Of a DNA stretch of 64,000 bases, positions 42,001 through 53,425 are shown piece after piece (within the stretch, counting starts at the first letter, position 1; the number at the start of each line of letters is the position of its first letter). Below the pieces are notes generated by a model, which saw nothing but the letters and a program-made list of their open reading frames with translations, was not told the origin of the DNA and made no database searches. A program made the position numbers and the translations under genes. The stretch is from positions 17,119 through 81,118 of the forward strand of contig NW_020170584.1 in NCBI RefSeq assembly GCF_000524195.1. The letters are read 5' to 3'. The DNA is from Echinococcus granulosus. Taxonomy: Eukaryota > Platyhelminthes > Cestoda > Cyclophyllidea > Taeniidae.

Positions 42001-43428
42001 GGAGAGCGGGAAATGACGCTAAAAAGAGGAGATGGCTATGTAATGGGTTGGGTGTTAATATAGCAGTTGGTTTTGGGAAAGAGGGACTTTGCGTACTGGC
42101 GATGGTACTTCGACGTTTGGGCTGGCCTTCGGGTCAGGCCAGTAGGCCCTACCCCTTCTGCAGATTAAATATGTACATGCTGGTCTTCAGGGAATTGTCA
42201 GGGCGCTAAGCCTACAAAAACTGCTTTTCTCCATTTGCCGTCACACTTCTTTTCTCCTAAATCAGTTTCATTTGCTCACACTGTGGCTTATTAGCTCAAA
42301 TATAAGAATCCTTTTAGGCCAATTTTGATAAGATTTATCTTCTAGTATTTGACCAATACTTCTCATTAACCATATTTAATAAAACAGCAAATGCTCATTT
42401 TTGCTCCCTTTTCGTAAATATTGCTTATTACGCTAGTTAAATGAATTTATTTAAAATTAGACACCTTCGGCCTTGTAAAAGTTGTAGCCAATATCTTAAA
42501 AACGTTTGACACAAATACGGATTGGTTTGACTTTGCTGTTGTAAAGATTAATCTTGAAAAAACAGTTATCCTTTGGCTGGTTGTTTAGCTCAACGCTTGA
42601 TTAGGCAAACATCAGGTCATCATAGACTACAACTTCTGCCGGCGGCATGAACTTCAGGGAATATCGGTGGTTGCTCAGCCCTTTCGCAAGTTTGTAATGA
42701 ATTCTCTATTGTGCTGTTGTCTCATAAAGCGATGGTCTGTGGTGGACTAGAGACACAATCGGCTATCATTTAAAAAGTGCCGTTTGGCTACACCTTGAGA
42801 TTACTTTTTAATTACTGGCTAAACCCTAATTGTTTTTATCGAACGTTTTTAAGGGCTTTATAAATTAGCCTAGGTAACTTTTTAAGGCTCTTTATTGATT
42901 ACGTTGTTACTAATTATTCTTTAAACCCTTAGACCTTTCTAATTAAAAAAATTGCAAAAACTATAATCTCTTTTTTCTTTTAATTTTTTGCAATGTTAAG
43001 TTAATTTACGTATATATTTTGCATGCACTATTAGATTTGTTTAACCTTTTTGATTACATGTTTTGGCGCGCGATTGGTTGCAGTTAACTGAGGGTGTTTT
43101 TAATCAGGTGGATTTTGACCGAGTGGACGTGCATTATTTGCACTTATTTACTGCATCTGGTGTGTGACACTATTTCTTTACCGCACCATTATTCATATTT
43201 GGACACCCTTGGGACACTTGATATTTTATTTGTTCGTTGCGTCATTTCCCCCTTTGCTTCCACAATTACTCGTGATTTGTGCTGCAATCTTTACTGGTGG
43301 TTTATTTCATGTGTTCTGCCTATTCTCATTTTTGAACACATTTTTCTGACTCATTTGATGCGCTTGTGCCTTGTTTGATATCCAGAGCCATTTTAGTCTC
43401 CTTCATACGCAGATTTGCTTTCGACACG
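39006..43428. other. Divergent intergenic region between NEDD4 and the ASH1-like gene
   Basis: NEDD4 (minus) and the ASH1-like gene (plus) are head to head, so both promoters should lie here. The 39.2-39.5 and 42.3-43.1 kb parts are AT-rich. Three short inverted-repeat elements of the form GCTACT...AGTAGC lie near 40430, 40619 and 40784. I looked on both strands for SET-domain motifs (NHSC, YDYNF, GWG) and found no acceptable set. A splice acceptor at 43395-43396 leaves open a 5' UTR intron or further upstream exons. Confidence 0.5.
39094..39193. other. Assembly gap (100 N)
   Basis: Exactly 100 Ns located 89 bp upstream of the proposed NEDD4 ATG, so 5' UTR or promoter sequence of NEDD4 may be missing. 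The flanks share no obvious overlap, unlike the gap at 6711. Confidence 0.95.
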
Positions 43429-46400
43429 ATGCGACCCAAAAAGAGTAAAAGGCGAGGTAGCAGTGGTGGCAGTCTTGCCAAATCACCTCCACCGACACCC
43501 GTCAAAGGTGTTGGTCGTCGTGGCAGACCTCCTTCTAAATCACCTACGGCTGCACCTCTTCCCACTCCTTCCCTTCCCTCGCGGGAAAATCACAACCACT
43601 CCCTATCACCAGATCACTCTCGAACATCGAGCAGCGACCAGGACGTATACCAGGGTCATCCTACTCCTGCTTTTATTTCCAAGCCTGTTCAACCCCTTGA
43701 TACCGGTATAATGCCTCTGTTCTCTATCCTTCCATCAATTTGTCGCACCGATCATACCGAATATGACCTCTCTTTTAGCTGGAGCACCTACTAACTCAAC
43801 CTCTCACCCTGCTTACATCTCTCCAAACGATACCAGTAGGTTGTGTTGGAATTTTCGTGTTGGTTACACTATTTCCCCCATTTCCACCACTTAATTATCT
43901 TCAAAATTTGTTTAAATGCCCTGAACTCCCTTTAATACTTATGCCGGTTTTTGGTCTTTATTTTTAATGAGCAAGTTGACTAAGGTTTGTTAAACTAGTT
44001 CAATGGTGCAGCATCGGGTTTCCCATCTGTTTTAAGTTGATCGACCAAGGAAGCTAGCCAAACGAGAGCGTAAGGCATTGATCAAATCGAGTCGTCGAAC
44101 TCGCGCTGTTATTGATGAATCCTTTGTCGCGAATATGAATGAACTTTCGGACATCTTCCAATCCAATTGTGGCGTCGGCCCCTGCGAACTCCATCCCATT
44201 CCCATGGCAACCGACCCATCAAAACCCCCACCACTACTGCCATCTGTGTCACCTCCTCGCGGTGGTAAGGGTCGTGGCGGTGGTCGCCATGGAAAGCCAT
44301 CTTCGTTTTTTTCGGCTCCAAGGCCTGCAGTTGCATCGCTAACGCCGCTCTGTCTCCCTTTTGGCGGCTTACCCAACCGATTAAAATCCCCCACCACGCC
44401 ATTAAAACAGCTCACTCCACGATGTGTCCGGCGTTTTCTCGTAAGTTTATTTATTGTCCTAGTCTAGTCCTGGCTGTGTTATGTTTCTGGGTTTCTTATC
44501 CTAATTTAGAAAGCTGTGAATGGCATCCTGGAGCCGTCAACTACGGTAACAAGACTGTTTCAACCGCTGGATGTTCCATCTTCCATTATTTTTCCACCTC
44601 CTCCCGTTTCTGTTCCTCCTACCAGTGCTCCTATCCCCAATGAACCGAACGGCTTCTGTGGTAATAATGAGAGTATCAACAATCATGTTGCTATCTCCTC
44701 TCCATGCAAACGTGGTCGAGGAAGACCACCGAAATCATCAATCCCGGTGGCAGATCCAACAGTGACAAAATCCCCGATTTTGTTGGATCTTACCACCAAC
44801 ACAACGGATGTTTTGACCGCGCAACCCGTTGTGCCCGTGAAAACGCCATTGAAATCGCGCCGGAATTTGGCTGGAACGCCGAGAGAGCTAAGGGCCCTTC
44901 TCACCTGGGATACCATGATGAAAGCTAGTCAGGTAGACAACTTATTTCCTCTATTTACTCATGCTTGCTTACACGAACTCTTGCGTCGGCGTGGGTTTAA
45001 TCTCTTGACCCAGTTTGAGAGCTTGTCTGTCGACTTGTGAGAAATAAGCTAGTGGTGTGGGTTTTTCTAATTACTGTACTCTGAAACAGAAGTGTAAGGT
45101 ACTTATGTATGCACAAAATGTTTGTTCTCATTGCCACGGTTACCTTGGTAAAGCGTTTGCATTAGCGCTCCCTAGTAAATAAAATTTATGCTTTGGTGTG
45201 AATTTAGTCGCTTCAAACAACAAGCTGCTCAACGCATTTATGAATGCACGAAAAAAGGGAGAGAACTCGGCTAGCTACCGAATGTTCTATAATTCTCTAA
45301 ATGGTTTGGGAGTAAGAAATTCCTCCCACGCAAGGCGATTTTACCAACCTTGGCCACAAGTGAGGGACCTAAACTGACGCTGAGATTAAACATGTTGAAG
45401 ATGATGTGCTGAAGGGAGTTGAGTGGTGGAAGAAGTATTTACATTTTTCTAGGCATCTCAAACTATGTGTTACTCAACAGCTGGAATGTTGAAATTGGTC
45501 ACTGCTCCTGCGAACAGACAAAATGTACTGTTTGGAAGGATTGCGGAAGTCAGTTGTTTAAAGACATCCGATCGAGATTATACTCCAAGCTTACGAGTGA
45601 TGTTTATAATTTCCCTTGCCTGTCGTCTGAAGGAATCTGGAGGTCCCTCGGGTCCTGGAGGCGATTTCACATCAATGACTTCATCAGCTGCGGACCCGAC
45701 TTCCCCATTGTCGCTCCAAATTGTCTCTAGTGGAACCGGTGATGAGACCTCCGACCAAAGAACAACTCGTGGCCGAAGTCGACGCCTCTCCACGGGGCCG
45801 GCCAGCTCTGGATCCTTCACTGAAGCCGAGTCGGTTCACCATCACCTATCCCAGCAGAATTCCGTGGCAATGGGTTTAGAGGTCTCTGGTGTGGCATCTT
45901 CGACACCAGGATCAGAGCTAATTGGATCTAATTTCATTGAAGGTGGAGTAGCAGAGAAGAATGTGAGTTTGGCGGTTTAAAAGTGTTTTCCTGCACTGAC
46001 ATGCTTGGGGTTGAAGTAAGTGTCACCTTTTACAGACTAGTTGAACATTTGTTAGTCTTTCTGATTTCATTCAGTGGAGGTTTACATATCGACTCCTCGT
46101 TTTAAACCGCCATTGTTCGTCGACGGTAGCAGATATGACCCGAAATCAAGGCGGTGCATGGTGCGCTGCAAGTGTTTATGTAGTGGAAGTGGCAGATATC
46201 CACCCATCCATCTGTCCGAAGCTACTCGATTAACCAATCGTCCTCTTAGAGGGTCATTAATGTTGTCATTCTGTAGGAGCCTCATCACCCATTCAGCCTC
46301 TCTCCTAACCGAGGTGTTGGAGGCAAAAGTCGAAGCAGTGGGAATCGTAAACGTCGAACCACCTCACCATCACTCCCGCCACCATTACCTTCAACGCCGC

Positions 46401-49400
46401 CTTCAGCCACCGACACCGCCGCCCTTGAGCAAGGGGCTTCTCAAGCATCCCCCACTCTCGCTTCACCCCTTTTACCCCCTCGCAAGCGCTACAAGGTCGT
46501 TGGCAGTGGTGGAGAAAGTGGTGAAATGACATCTTCCACTGCTACCGCCTCCGCTTCTGCCAGTCACCACCTTCACAATGACAATACTGAAGACGAGGAC
46601 AACGATTTAGAATTCGGCATCCAGTACGTAGATGATAGTAATGCCTCGGAATCGGTTTCCCCTCACGGCGACCACCATCAACAGAGAGATGTGCCAATCC
46701 CCACTATTGCTGCAGTGACGACGACGGCGGCGGCTGCTGCTGCTTCTACGCCGAATGGGAAACGAAGACCTAGAGGTGATTGCTGTGTTTTCATTGGCGC
46801 GAGATTCTCCTTTTCACTTAAAAAATTGTGAACGAACTCTTTTTTCGCGTTTCAGGACGACCGAGTAAAAAGACGTACTCGCCGAATGGGCGACCAAGAC
46901 GAGAGGTACATGATTTTTTTCGGTTCAAGTGTTTAAAAGGACCCCATTGTTTTTTGAATGGCTGGAAAGTGGAAGTGCTTTTCATCTGAGTGTTTTCTAT
47001 CAAAATCGTTCCCTGCATTCTAGGCCGCAGCCATGGGTTTTGCTAGCATGGTTGCATCCTCAATCAACGCCACGTCAATGCTTTCAATGGTTGAAGGGAA
47101 TGAAGTTGCCTCCTCCAATCCAACCACTACCACCGTCACTGCAGAGGCGGCAGATGTAAAGAAGGAGGAGGTTGCTCCTCCGTCCAAGCGTGGACGAAAA
47201 CCTAAGAAGGCGGTAGTGCCGTCCTTGACTGGGGCAGCTCCCAAACCCCGTGGACGTCCTCCTAAACATCCGCGTCCTTCTGTTGAAGGTAATGATCCCC
47301 CTGAAAGATTAATCGCCCTTTTTATTTCAATTTCAGCTTTTTGCTTTCCTTCCCTCCTAGAACCAATTCTCGTGGACCTGGAGGATAAGAAACCCATAGC
47401 TATGTAAGCTGTCTTAAACTGTCTTCTACCTTCTGTCTAAAGTGAAAATTTATCTAGTTTCCGTCCTCTTTTTTCAGAGCTCCGGACATCTTTATTGAAC
47501 TCAAGCCGCCTTACATGGTTAGTCCAGAAGCGCAGGATGAAGTAGAGTGTGTAAAACCCATGGAACGCCTGGAGGTTTCTAAGCAGCGAGAATTGAAGAA
47601 GTCAAAGCGCGGCAGACGTCCAGCATCGTCTGCTTCTTCGCCTCCCCCGGCCAAACGCAGGGAGATGGAAGAGGTGAGTCTTCTCCACTTTCTTCCCAAT
47701 CCATCCTTCTACTCCTCCAACGGCCTTGCGTCTCCCACCATTTTCTATTCACCAGAATGAGGAAAATCGTTTGATCTACGGCAGCCATCAACTGCGTCTT
47801 TTCCTTCTCCGAAATCATTATTCTCGACGGAAAGCGAAAGCCAATTCTCCGGAAAGCATCAACTTGGGTTTGACGAAAACTCAACAATTTTTAGCTGCTG
47901 GACAGATTGCGAAGCTACCGACCAGAACCGGATTCTTCCCCTTCTCATCTCTGGCCGACAAAATTGTGGAAGATGTGGGAAATAAGGAAGGTGAAGAACA
48001 CGAAGAAAAGATGTGGGTTCATCAGCTGTACTCGCGTCTGCTGGACACTTCGGATCTTTGCGATCCTTCCACGCGACTGACTTCTCCTCTCCTCTCCCTT
48101 CCCTGCCCTCTGCGCTGTCCCGAGTTCTATCGATTTATCTGTGGTTCGGGGCTGTTGAACAACTTCGAGAGCGCCTTGGAATGCGAAAACTCCATCCAAC
48201 CACGAATCCTCGGAACGGTTTCTCCCGATATCGTTTCTCAATCGGAGATTAAGATAGCTCCGTTCTACCCCAGTGGGTCGGGGTGGCCACCTTTGTGTCT
48301 GCGAGACATTGTCCCACGTTTGGGCATCGTAACGGGAGGCTTCCAACAGTTGGATCTACTCCTTGAATTTCTCTTCCGAACGTGGGAAGCCTATGCTGGT
48401 AGACGAAGTTGGGTGGGAAAACAGTTGCAGCAGATTCGATCGTTGTACAATCAACTTCGGGTGAGTGGACGACCTCAAACACTGAGAAATCTGAAAAGCT
48501 CGGGTGGAACTTTTGCCTTTTAATTTTATTCCACTCTTCCAGACGGAGCACGTAGCGAACCATCCAGAGAAGCAACTTCCTCTCCCCTCCGCTGGTCTAG
48601 CTTCCGGTTCTGCGAAGGGCTCGGGTCCAATCATAGCTGGCAGTGGGGTCGCCCGCAAGAAAGTCGATCGACAAACTCTTGAACGCGGTGCCGAGGTGAT
48701 TAGCTGTCTCTGTGGTTTCCGTGTGGAGGGAGGACATGTAATGGTTCAGTGTAACGCTTGTGTCACTCGCCAACACCTGCCTTGCGTGTGGTGGGCCCTT
48801 TGTCTCGACATGAACCCGCGTTTAGCCGCCCCAGCCACACCTCTGGGTGCCACATGGCCATCCACTGCAAGGCCTGCTGCCTCTCCCCTCCGTTTAACTC
48901 GTTGTCGAGCTGCTCTGGCTGGAGCTCTAGCCGCTGGAGGCCACAACATTTCTTGGCTCCTCTCCCTTGCTGATACGTCACCTGATTCCTGCCCTGTCTA
49001 CTACTGTCCAAACTGTCTAGAGCTGGACGGGCTGACGAAGGACTATCCACGTACCCTAGCAGCTTCACTAGAGGTTCACAATGTTGCGGCGGTGTTCTCA
49101 AAGACGGCAAAACGCCACGAGTACTGGAGCCTTGGAACGGATGAAGAGCAATTTCTCACTGATGAATTTGCCATAATTCATCGGAGGGATTACGAGGCTG
49201 CCACGACCGCCACGCCAATGACGAATTTGCTTGAGGAGTTTTCGTCCAGGCCGCCACTGATGAAGGCCTCCGACGCAGTGGTTGTGAGGATCTACCAGCT
49301 GTGGAAGGATGCTAAGTGAGCTAAACCGACTTCTTCATGCTTCCACTGTTGCTTAAATTGTTTTCTTGTTGGTAACATGATGATTTTGAACCAACATCTT

Positions 49401-52400
49401 GTTTAAAATCCTGTTGGGCGAGTGTGGAACGTATTCTGTTGAACCATTACTCTTGAGTTTCTAACGCGAGAATTCACCAAAAGGTTCACCTCATCACTTG
49501 GCGGCTTTCTCTCTCAACAGCGGAAGAAGCTGGATGGAAGGCGGGGCTTTTCTACGACCCTACGATCTTCCCTCCAGTCTATCTTCCTCGCTCAACACCT
49601 GGCATCCACGCGAGTTGATCTACGATGAGACAAGTCGTCTCGTCCTTCCCCTTTCCACCCTTCGTGGACGTTGCTGTGTCCTCTCCCCCACCACCTATCG
49701 ACTCGGCCGACCGGCTGACCTCCCAGCCGTTGTACTTCCACCAGAGGAGATGGCCACTCCACCCACTGACCATCATCCACTCGTCTTCCTCTGTGAGCGT
49801 CTTGTCACCAAAAACGAGGAGGGTGAACTGATTGTCAAAGACATTGCTCCAGCCTACCTCAAGGTCATCACTAAGGTGAGCCACTCGTCTTGTCACTCCC
49901 AATTGTTGATCTTTTGTGTTGGCCGTCAGCAGAGGTAGTTGAGCGACTCAAGAATTGGTAGTTCTTTCCCCTCCCTTGTAAATGCTGAAGCTTCCGGCTC
50001 TACATTGAAGCAATTCGCTGATGGAAGAAGTGTCGCTGCCTCCGTGTGGAGGCGCCGGCACATTTACCCTTTGACCAAACGTCATGCAACAGATTGCGAG
50101 TACGCGGTGTAATTCCACGAAGTTGCGTTGTGCAATCACCAGCTGCCACCCCCTTACTCGCTGGGTGGTATTGTCAGGCGCCTAATCACCAGTCACCTTC
50201 CATACTCTCTTACAGCCTTACTACTTCTTGCGACACTCTGAAACCTCTTCGCTACGGGCCGCAATTACGAGGACTTTCACAATCCAGCACCTTCTTCACC
50301 TTGATTCTGCAACCCGTCTCGGGGAGATTATTTCCTGCGGTGTTGAATCTGGGCGACTTTTCGCCGACTCCGTCCAGCGTCGATGGGTGGACGAGGCGGT
50401 TCCCGAGGCCGTTAAACAAGACACTTCTAGCGTCGCCACGCCTCCGCCTCCTCGTCAGTCATCAACAATGTCATCCAAACGTCCTCGTGAAAGAAGTTTA
50501 AATGCAGTCCTTCCTTTGCTAAAATCACTTTCACCGGCCGGGCTTCCTTCAACAACGGCAGCAGTAACAACCGTCTTTCACCACGGATCAAGGAAGCCCT
50601 CGATTGTGAGGTCGTCCCTGCCGAGACCACCTACACCGGGGTTGTCATCGCCCAAGAAACGCGTGCGATCGACAGGAGCAATAATTTCAGCACCAGCGAT
50701 CAAGCATCTGAGTTTTACGGAACTTCAGCAACAAATTGCTCTTGGAGATGAATCTTTGACCAAGGACACTGTTCCTGTGACCCCCAAGAGACGTGGAAGG
50801 AAACCCAAGGTCTTGGCGTCGTCACTAACCCATGCACCGGCCCCAATTGAACAACTGCGGGTAGATGTAGATACGGAAATTAAGGAAGAGGGGGAGAAGG
50901 AGGGCGAAGAGGAGGATACTAGAGAAGGCTGTTTGTTGGAGCCCTCCATATCTCCAAAACTCGCCGAGGTGACATCAGTGATGGACTCCTCCTTCTCGTG
51001 TGAATCCATCACCGTGACGGGTATGTTGCAACAGATCGCGCCCGTGGCCTGTGGCGAAGTGATGCCAGGAGTGGAAGAAGTGGAGGTGGAGCAGTTGCGC
51101 GAATCGGTTTCGCCTCTCCCTCCCGATACCGCATTCCCGCCCAAGGGGATTGGCGCTCTCCTCCGGGAATGCTGCCTCCAGCAGGAGCCAATTGTGGAGG
51201 TGAATATACTACTAACCCACTAATTAGTAGTAACTGTCGTCTACATCTTTACCGCTCTTGCATCTAGTGTTAGGGCTTGCCTTTGTCGTTCATTCGCATG
51301 ATTTGGCTGGGAAAGCTTATTTAACGCGCTTTGCCCATTCCCAGGTATGGGGTGCTGAATGCGTTCACTAGGCTGTGGCAAATCTAGTTATTTCCACACT
51401 CGCCTCTTTGTTGTCACAAACTTCGTCCACGTATTCTTGCTACGATCAGGTGGCCGTGGGCAGGAAAATCAAGGAGGATCTGTGTGTATACGACAACATG
51501 GCAGTTGTCTTTTTTGGAGGCGAAAGGAGGAGTTGTGAAACAAGCTTGACAGGCTCGTGGATCAATTTTTATGCTCGAGTTGAATCGTCAACTCGTCGTC
51601 TCACCCCCCCCCCCCTCTCCACTTTTCTGTTGGCTGAAGTTCTGAATTCAAACGGAAAATGGAGGGACCTGGCTGTTGGCACTCCTACCGGTAGTTACAC
51701 CTACTCCCTCGTGGTGGCAGGTTCGCGCGCGAGATCAGAGAAAGCCTAAGCGCGACAAATCCAAGCCTTCATCTTGAAGGCTGGTGCATTTGTGTCTTGG
51801 AGTCTCCCCTACCATTCAGATCCCCGCAGCTGTGCATGTCTTTGTTCGAGTTAGAGCGGGCGGTGGGGGAGGATGAGGTTTGAGGCGTAGGTGGACATTC
51901 CATCTGGGTGAATATACTTTTGGGACGATCTTCACGGTGCGGAGGTATTAATTCTCCCAGTCGGTATTTCGCCCACCAGGCGTGCTTGTTCGAAATCTAC
52001 TCAAATGGGGGAGAGGGCACTTCCACCTATTTTTAGCGCTGTGATTCAGCTCGGAGGACAACCTCCTTCCACTCCTCCCCCCCCCCCCTCCGTATTGCAG
52101 TTGGACCGTCCATTTAACTCGAACTCCCTGTTTCTGGAAAACAGGGAAACAATGGAATTTTATTTTCACTTTAGTGGATCTGCTGAATGAAATCATTTTA
52201 TTCTTTGAACTAAACCTCCCTCCCGCCTTCTCCTCCTTGGCAGCAGTTAGCTTTCCATCTCCAATTGCGTCGTCGTCGTCGTTTCTGTAGCACCCATGAA
52301 CTCTCACCTCACCTTGCACTCTCAAATGGGGCGCTCTATTGACGAGGAGGTGAGGATAGCGTCCTCATGGCCCTCCGCCTGCTCCACACGCTTTCATTAC

Positions 52401-53425
52401 CCTTAGACGGTATCCATTTGTCGTCAGTAGGAACCGCTGAATTGCCTGGAAGTAGCTCCACATTTCATGTGGGGAAGGGGTGGGGAGGAAGGCTACCCCG
52501 CCGCTTATCGACCATCGCTATCAATCCCGTATTCAGCACTTTTTAATTGCTTAAATTAAGTTAGTATCCATTTGCCCACCATCCGCATTTTCTTCGCCCT
52601 TCCAAGTGGAATTCCACCCTCCCTGACGTGACGCCAACATTCGATGTATTGCAGGGCTGCGTGGTTGAATGCGCCGACCGAGTGGTTCGAAAGTGCCTTG
52701 AGGCTGTAATCGTGGAGGTGACCTGCGGTGCAAATCGCAGTGATTTGCTGCGTACCTCACCTCCACCGTGTCTTATAGCGCCTCCACGCCGTGTTCCACG
52801 CGTCCTCTTCGAGGAATACGAAAGCTGGGAAGAGGGTTCCGTTTTGGACCTGCCAGATGTTGAATACCTTAATTCCACCGGAATCTTCTCCATCGTCTCA
52901 AAGGGCAATGAGGAGGAGGAGAAGGAGGCGGCTTCCTCGCTTCTCCGGCTCTCTCCACCCATTGTTCTGGAGGCCTCAGACCTCACCACTGTTAGACGAC
53001 CTACAATCGACCGTGACGACGAGGTCGTGAATGAGACGGAGGGACAGGAAGTAGAGGAGGAGGATGAAGAAGAAGAAGAACCCTACCAACCAATCAGTAG
53101 CGCCTCTGAGTCGAATTCTGACACCTCCAACGACAACCCTGTCGGTTCAACAGCCCCAACTGTGCTGGCGACAGTACCTTCTGTCCCTGTGGTGGTTACG
53201 GTGGAGGCGGACGCTACTTCAAGGGAGCGTCATCATTCCAACACCTCGACAACTGCTGCTGCTGCTAGTGCTGTTGTTTCCGTTCCCACCATCACCAGGG
53301 CTATATCTTCTTCTTCCGGATCAAGTTCGCGTCGACGAAAAGGTAGCAGCCCGAAAAAACGGGTCTTCGACGATCCCGAGAGGATCTTGGATTTGTCTGC
53401 CAAGTCGAGCGCTGTGGATGAATGA
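43429..53425 (+). CDS. ASH1L: ASH1-like chromatin protein: AT-hooks, bromodomain-like, PHD, BAH (2043 aa, 15 exons)
   Basis: ASH1 proteins are trithorax-group H3K36 methyltransferases. Exons: 43429-43705, 43779-43835, 44037-44440, 44510-44932, 45633-45962, 46277-46775, 46856-46905, 47024-47288, 47361-47403, 47478-47673, 47756-48460, 48543-49315, 49521-49875, 50216-51199, 52655-53425; total 6132 nt, phases consistent. About seven AT-hooks (for example GRRGRPPSK 29-37, KRGRGRPPK near 318, KPRGRPPKH near 758, KRRGRKPKV 1650). Residues 849-1083 resemble the ASH1L pre-bromo and bromodomain region (LRLFLLRN, SPLLSLP, AYAGRRSWVGKQLQQIRSLYN) with a long insertion. PHD: C1138, C1140, C1153, C1156, H1161, C1164, C1238, C1241. 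BAH about 1327-1455 (RIYQLWKDA, FLRPYDLP, GRCCVLSPTTYRLGRP). The C-terminal part is acidic and Ser-rich. No AWS/SET domain is found, so it is SET-less or its N-terminal exons are elsewhere. The exact start and a possible small exon near 46077 are uncertain. Confidence 0.88.
51200..52654 (+). other. Last intron of the ASH1-like gene
   Basis: A 1.45 kb intron containing two poly-C runs (about 51605 and 52078), a CGTCGT run near 52268 and no supported exon. The phase joins directly across it. Confidence 0.75.

Noticed and set aside
42600..42660. Tyr-Asn-Phe string (ATAG|ACTACAACTTC) reminiscent of the SET motif YDYNF
   Set aside because: Only four residues match; the preceding NHSC block and following Cys-rich post-SET are absent and the frame soon closes.
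47945..48346. Minus-strand 133-codon frame, and several others opposite the ASH1-like exons
   Set aside because: Antisense shadows of long real coding exons whose plus-strand frames match known domains.
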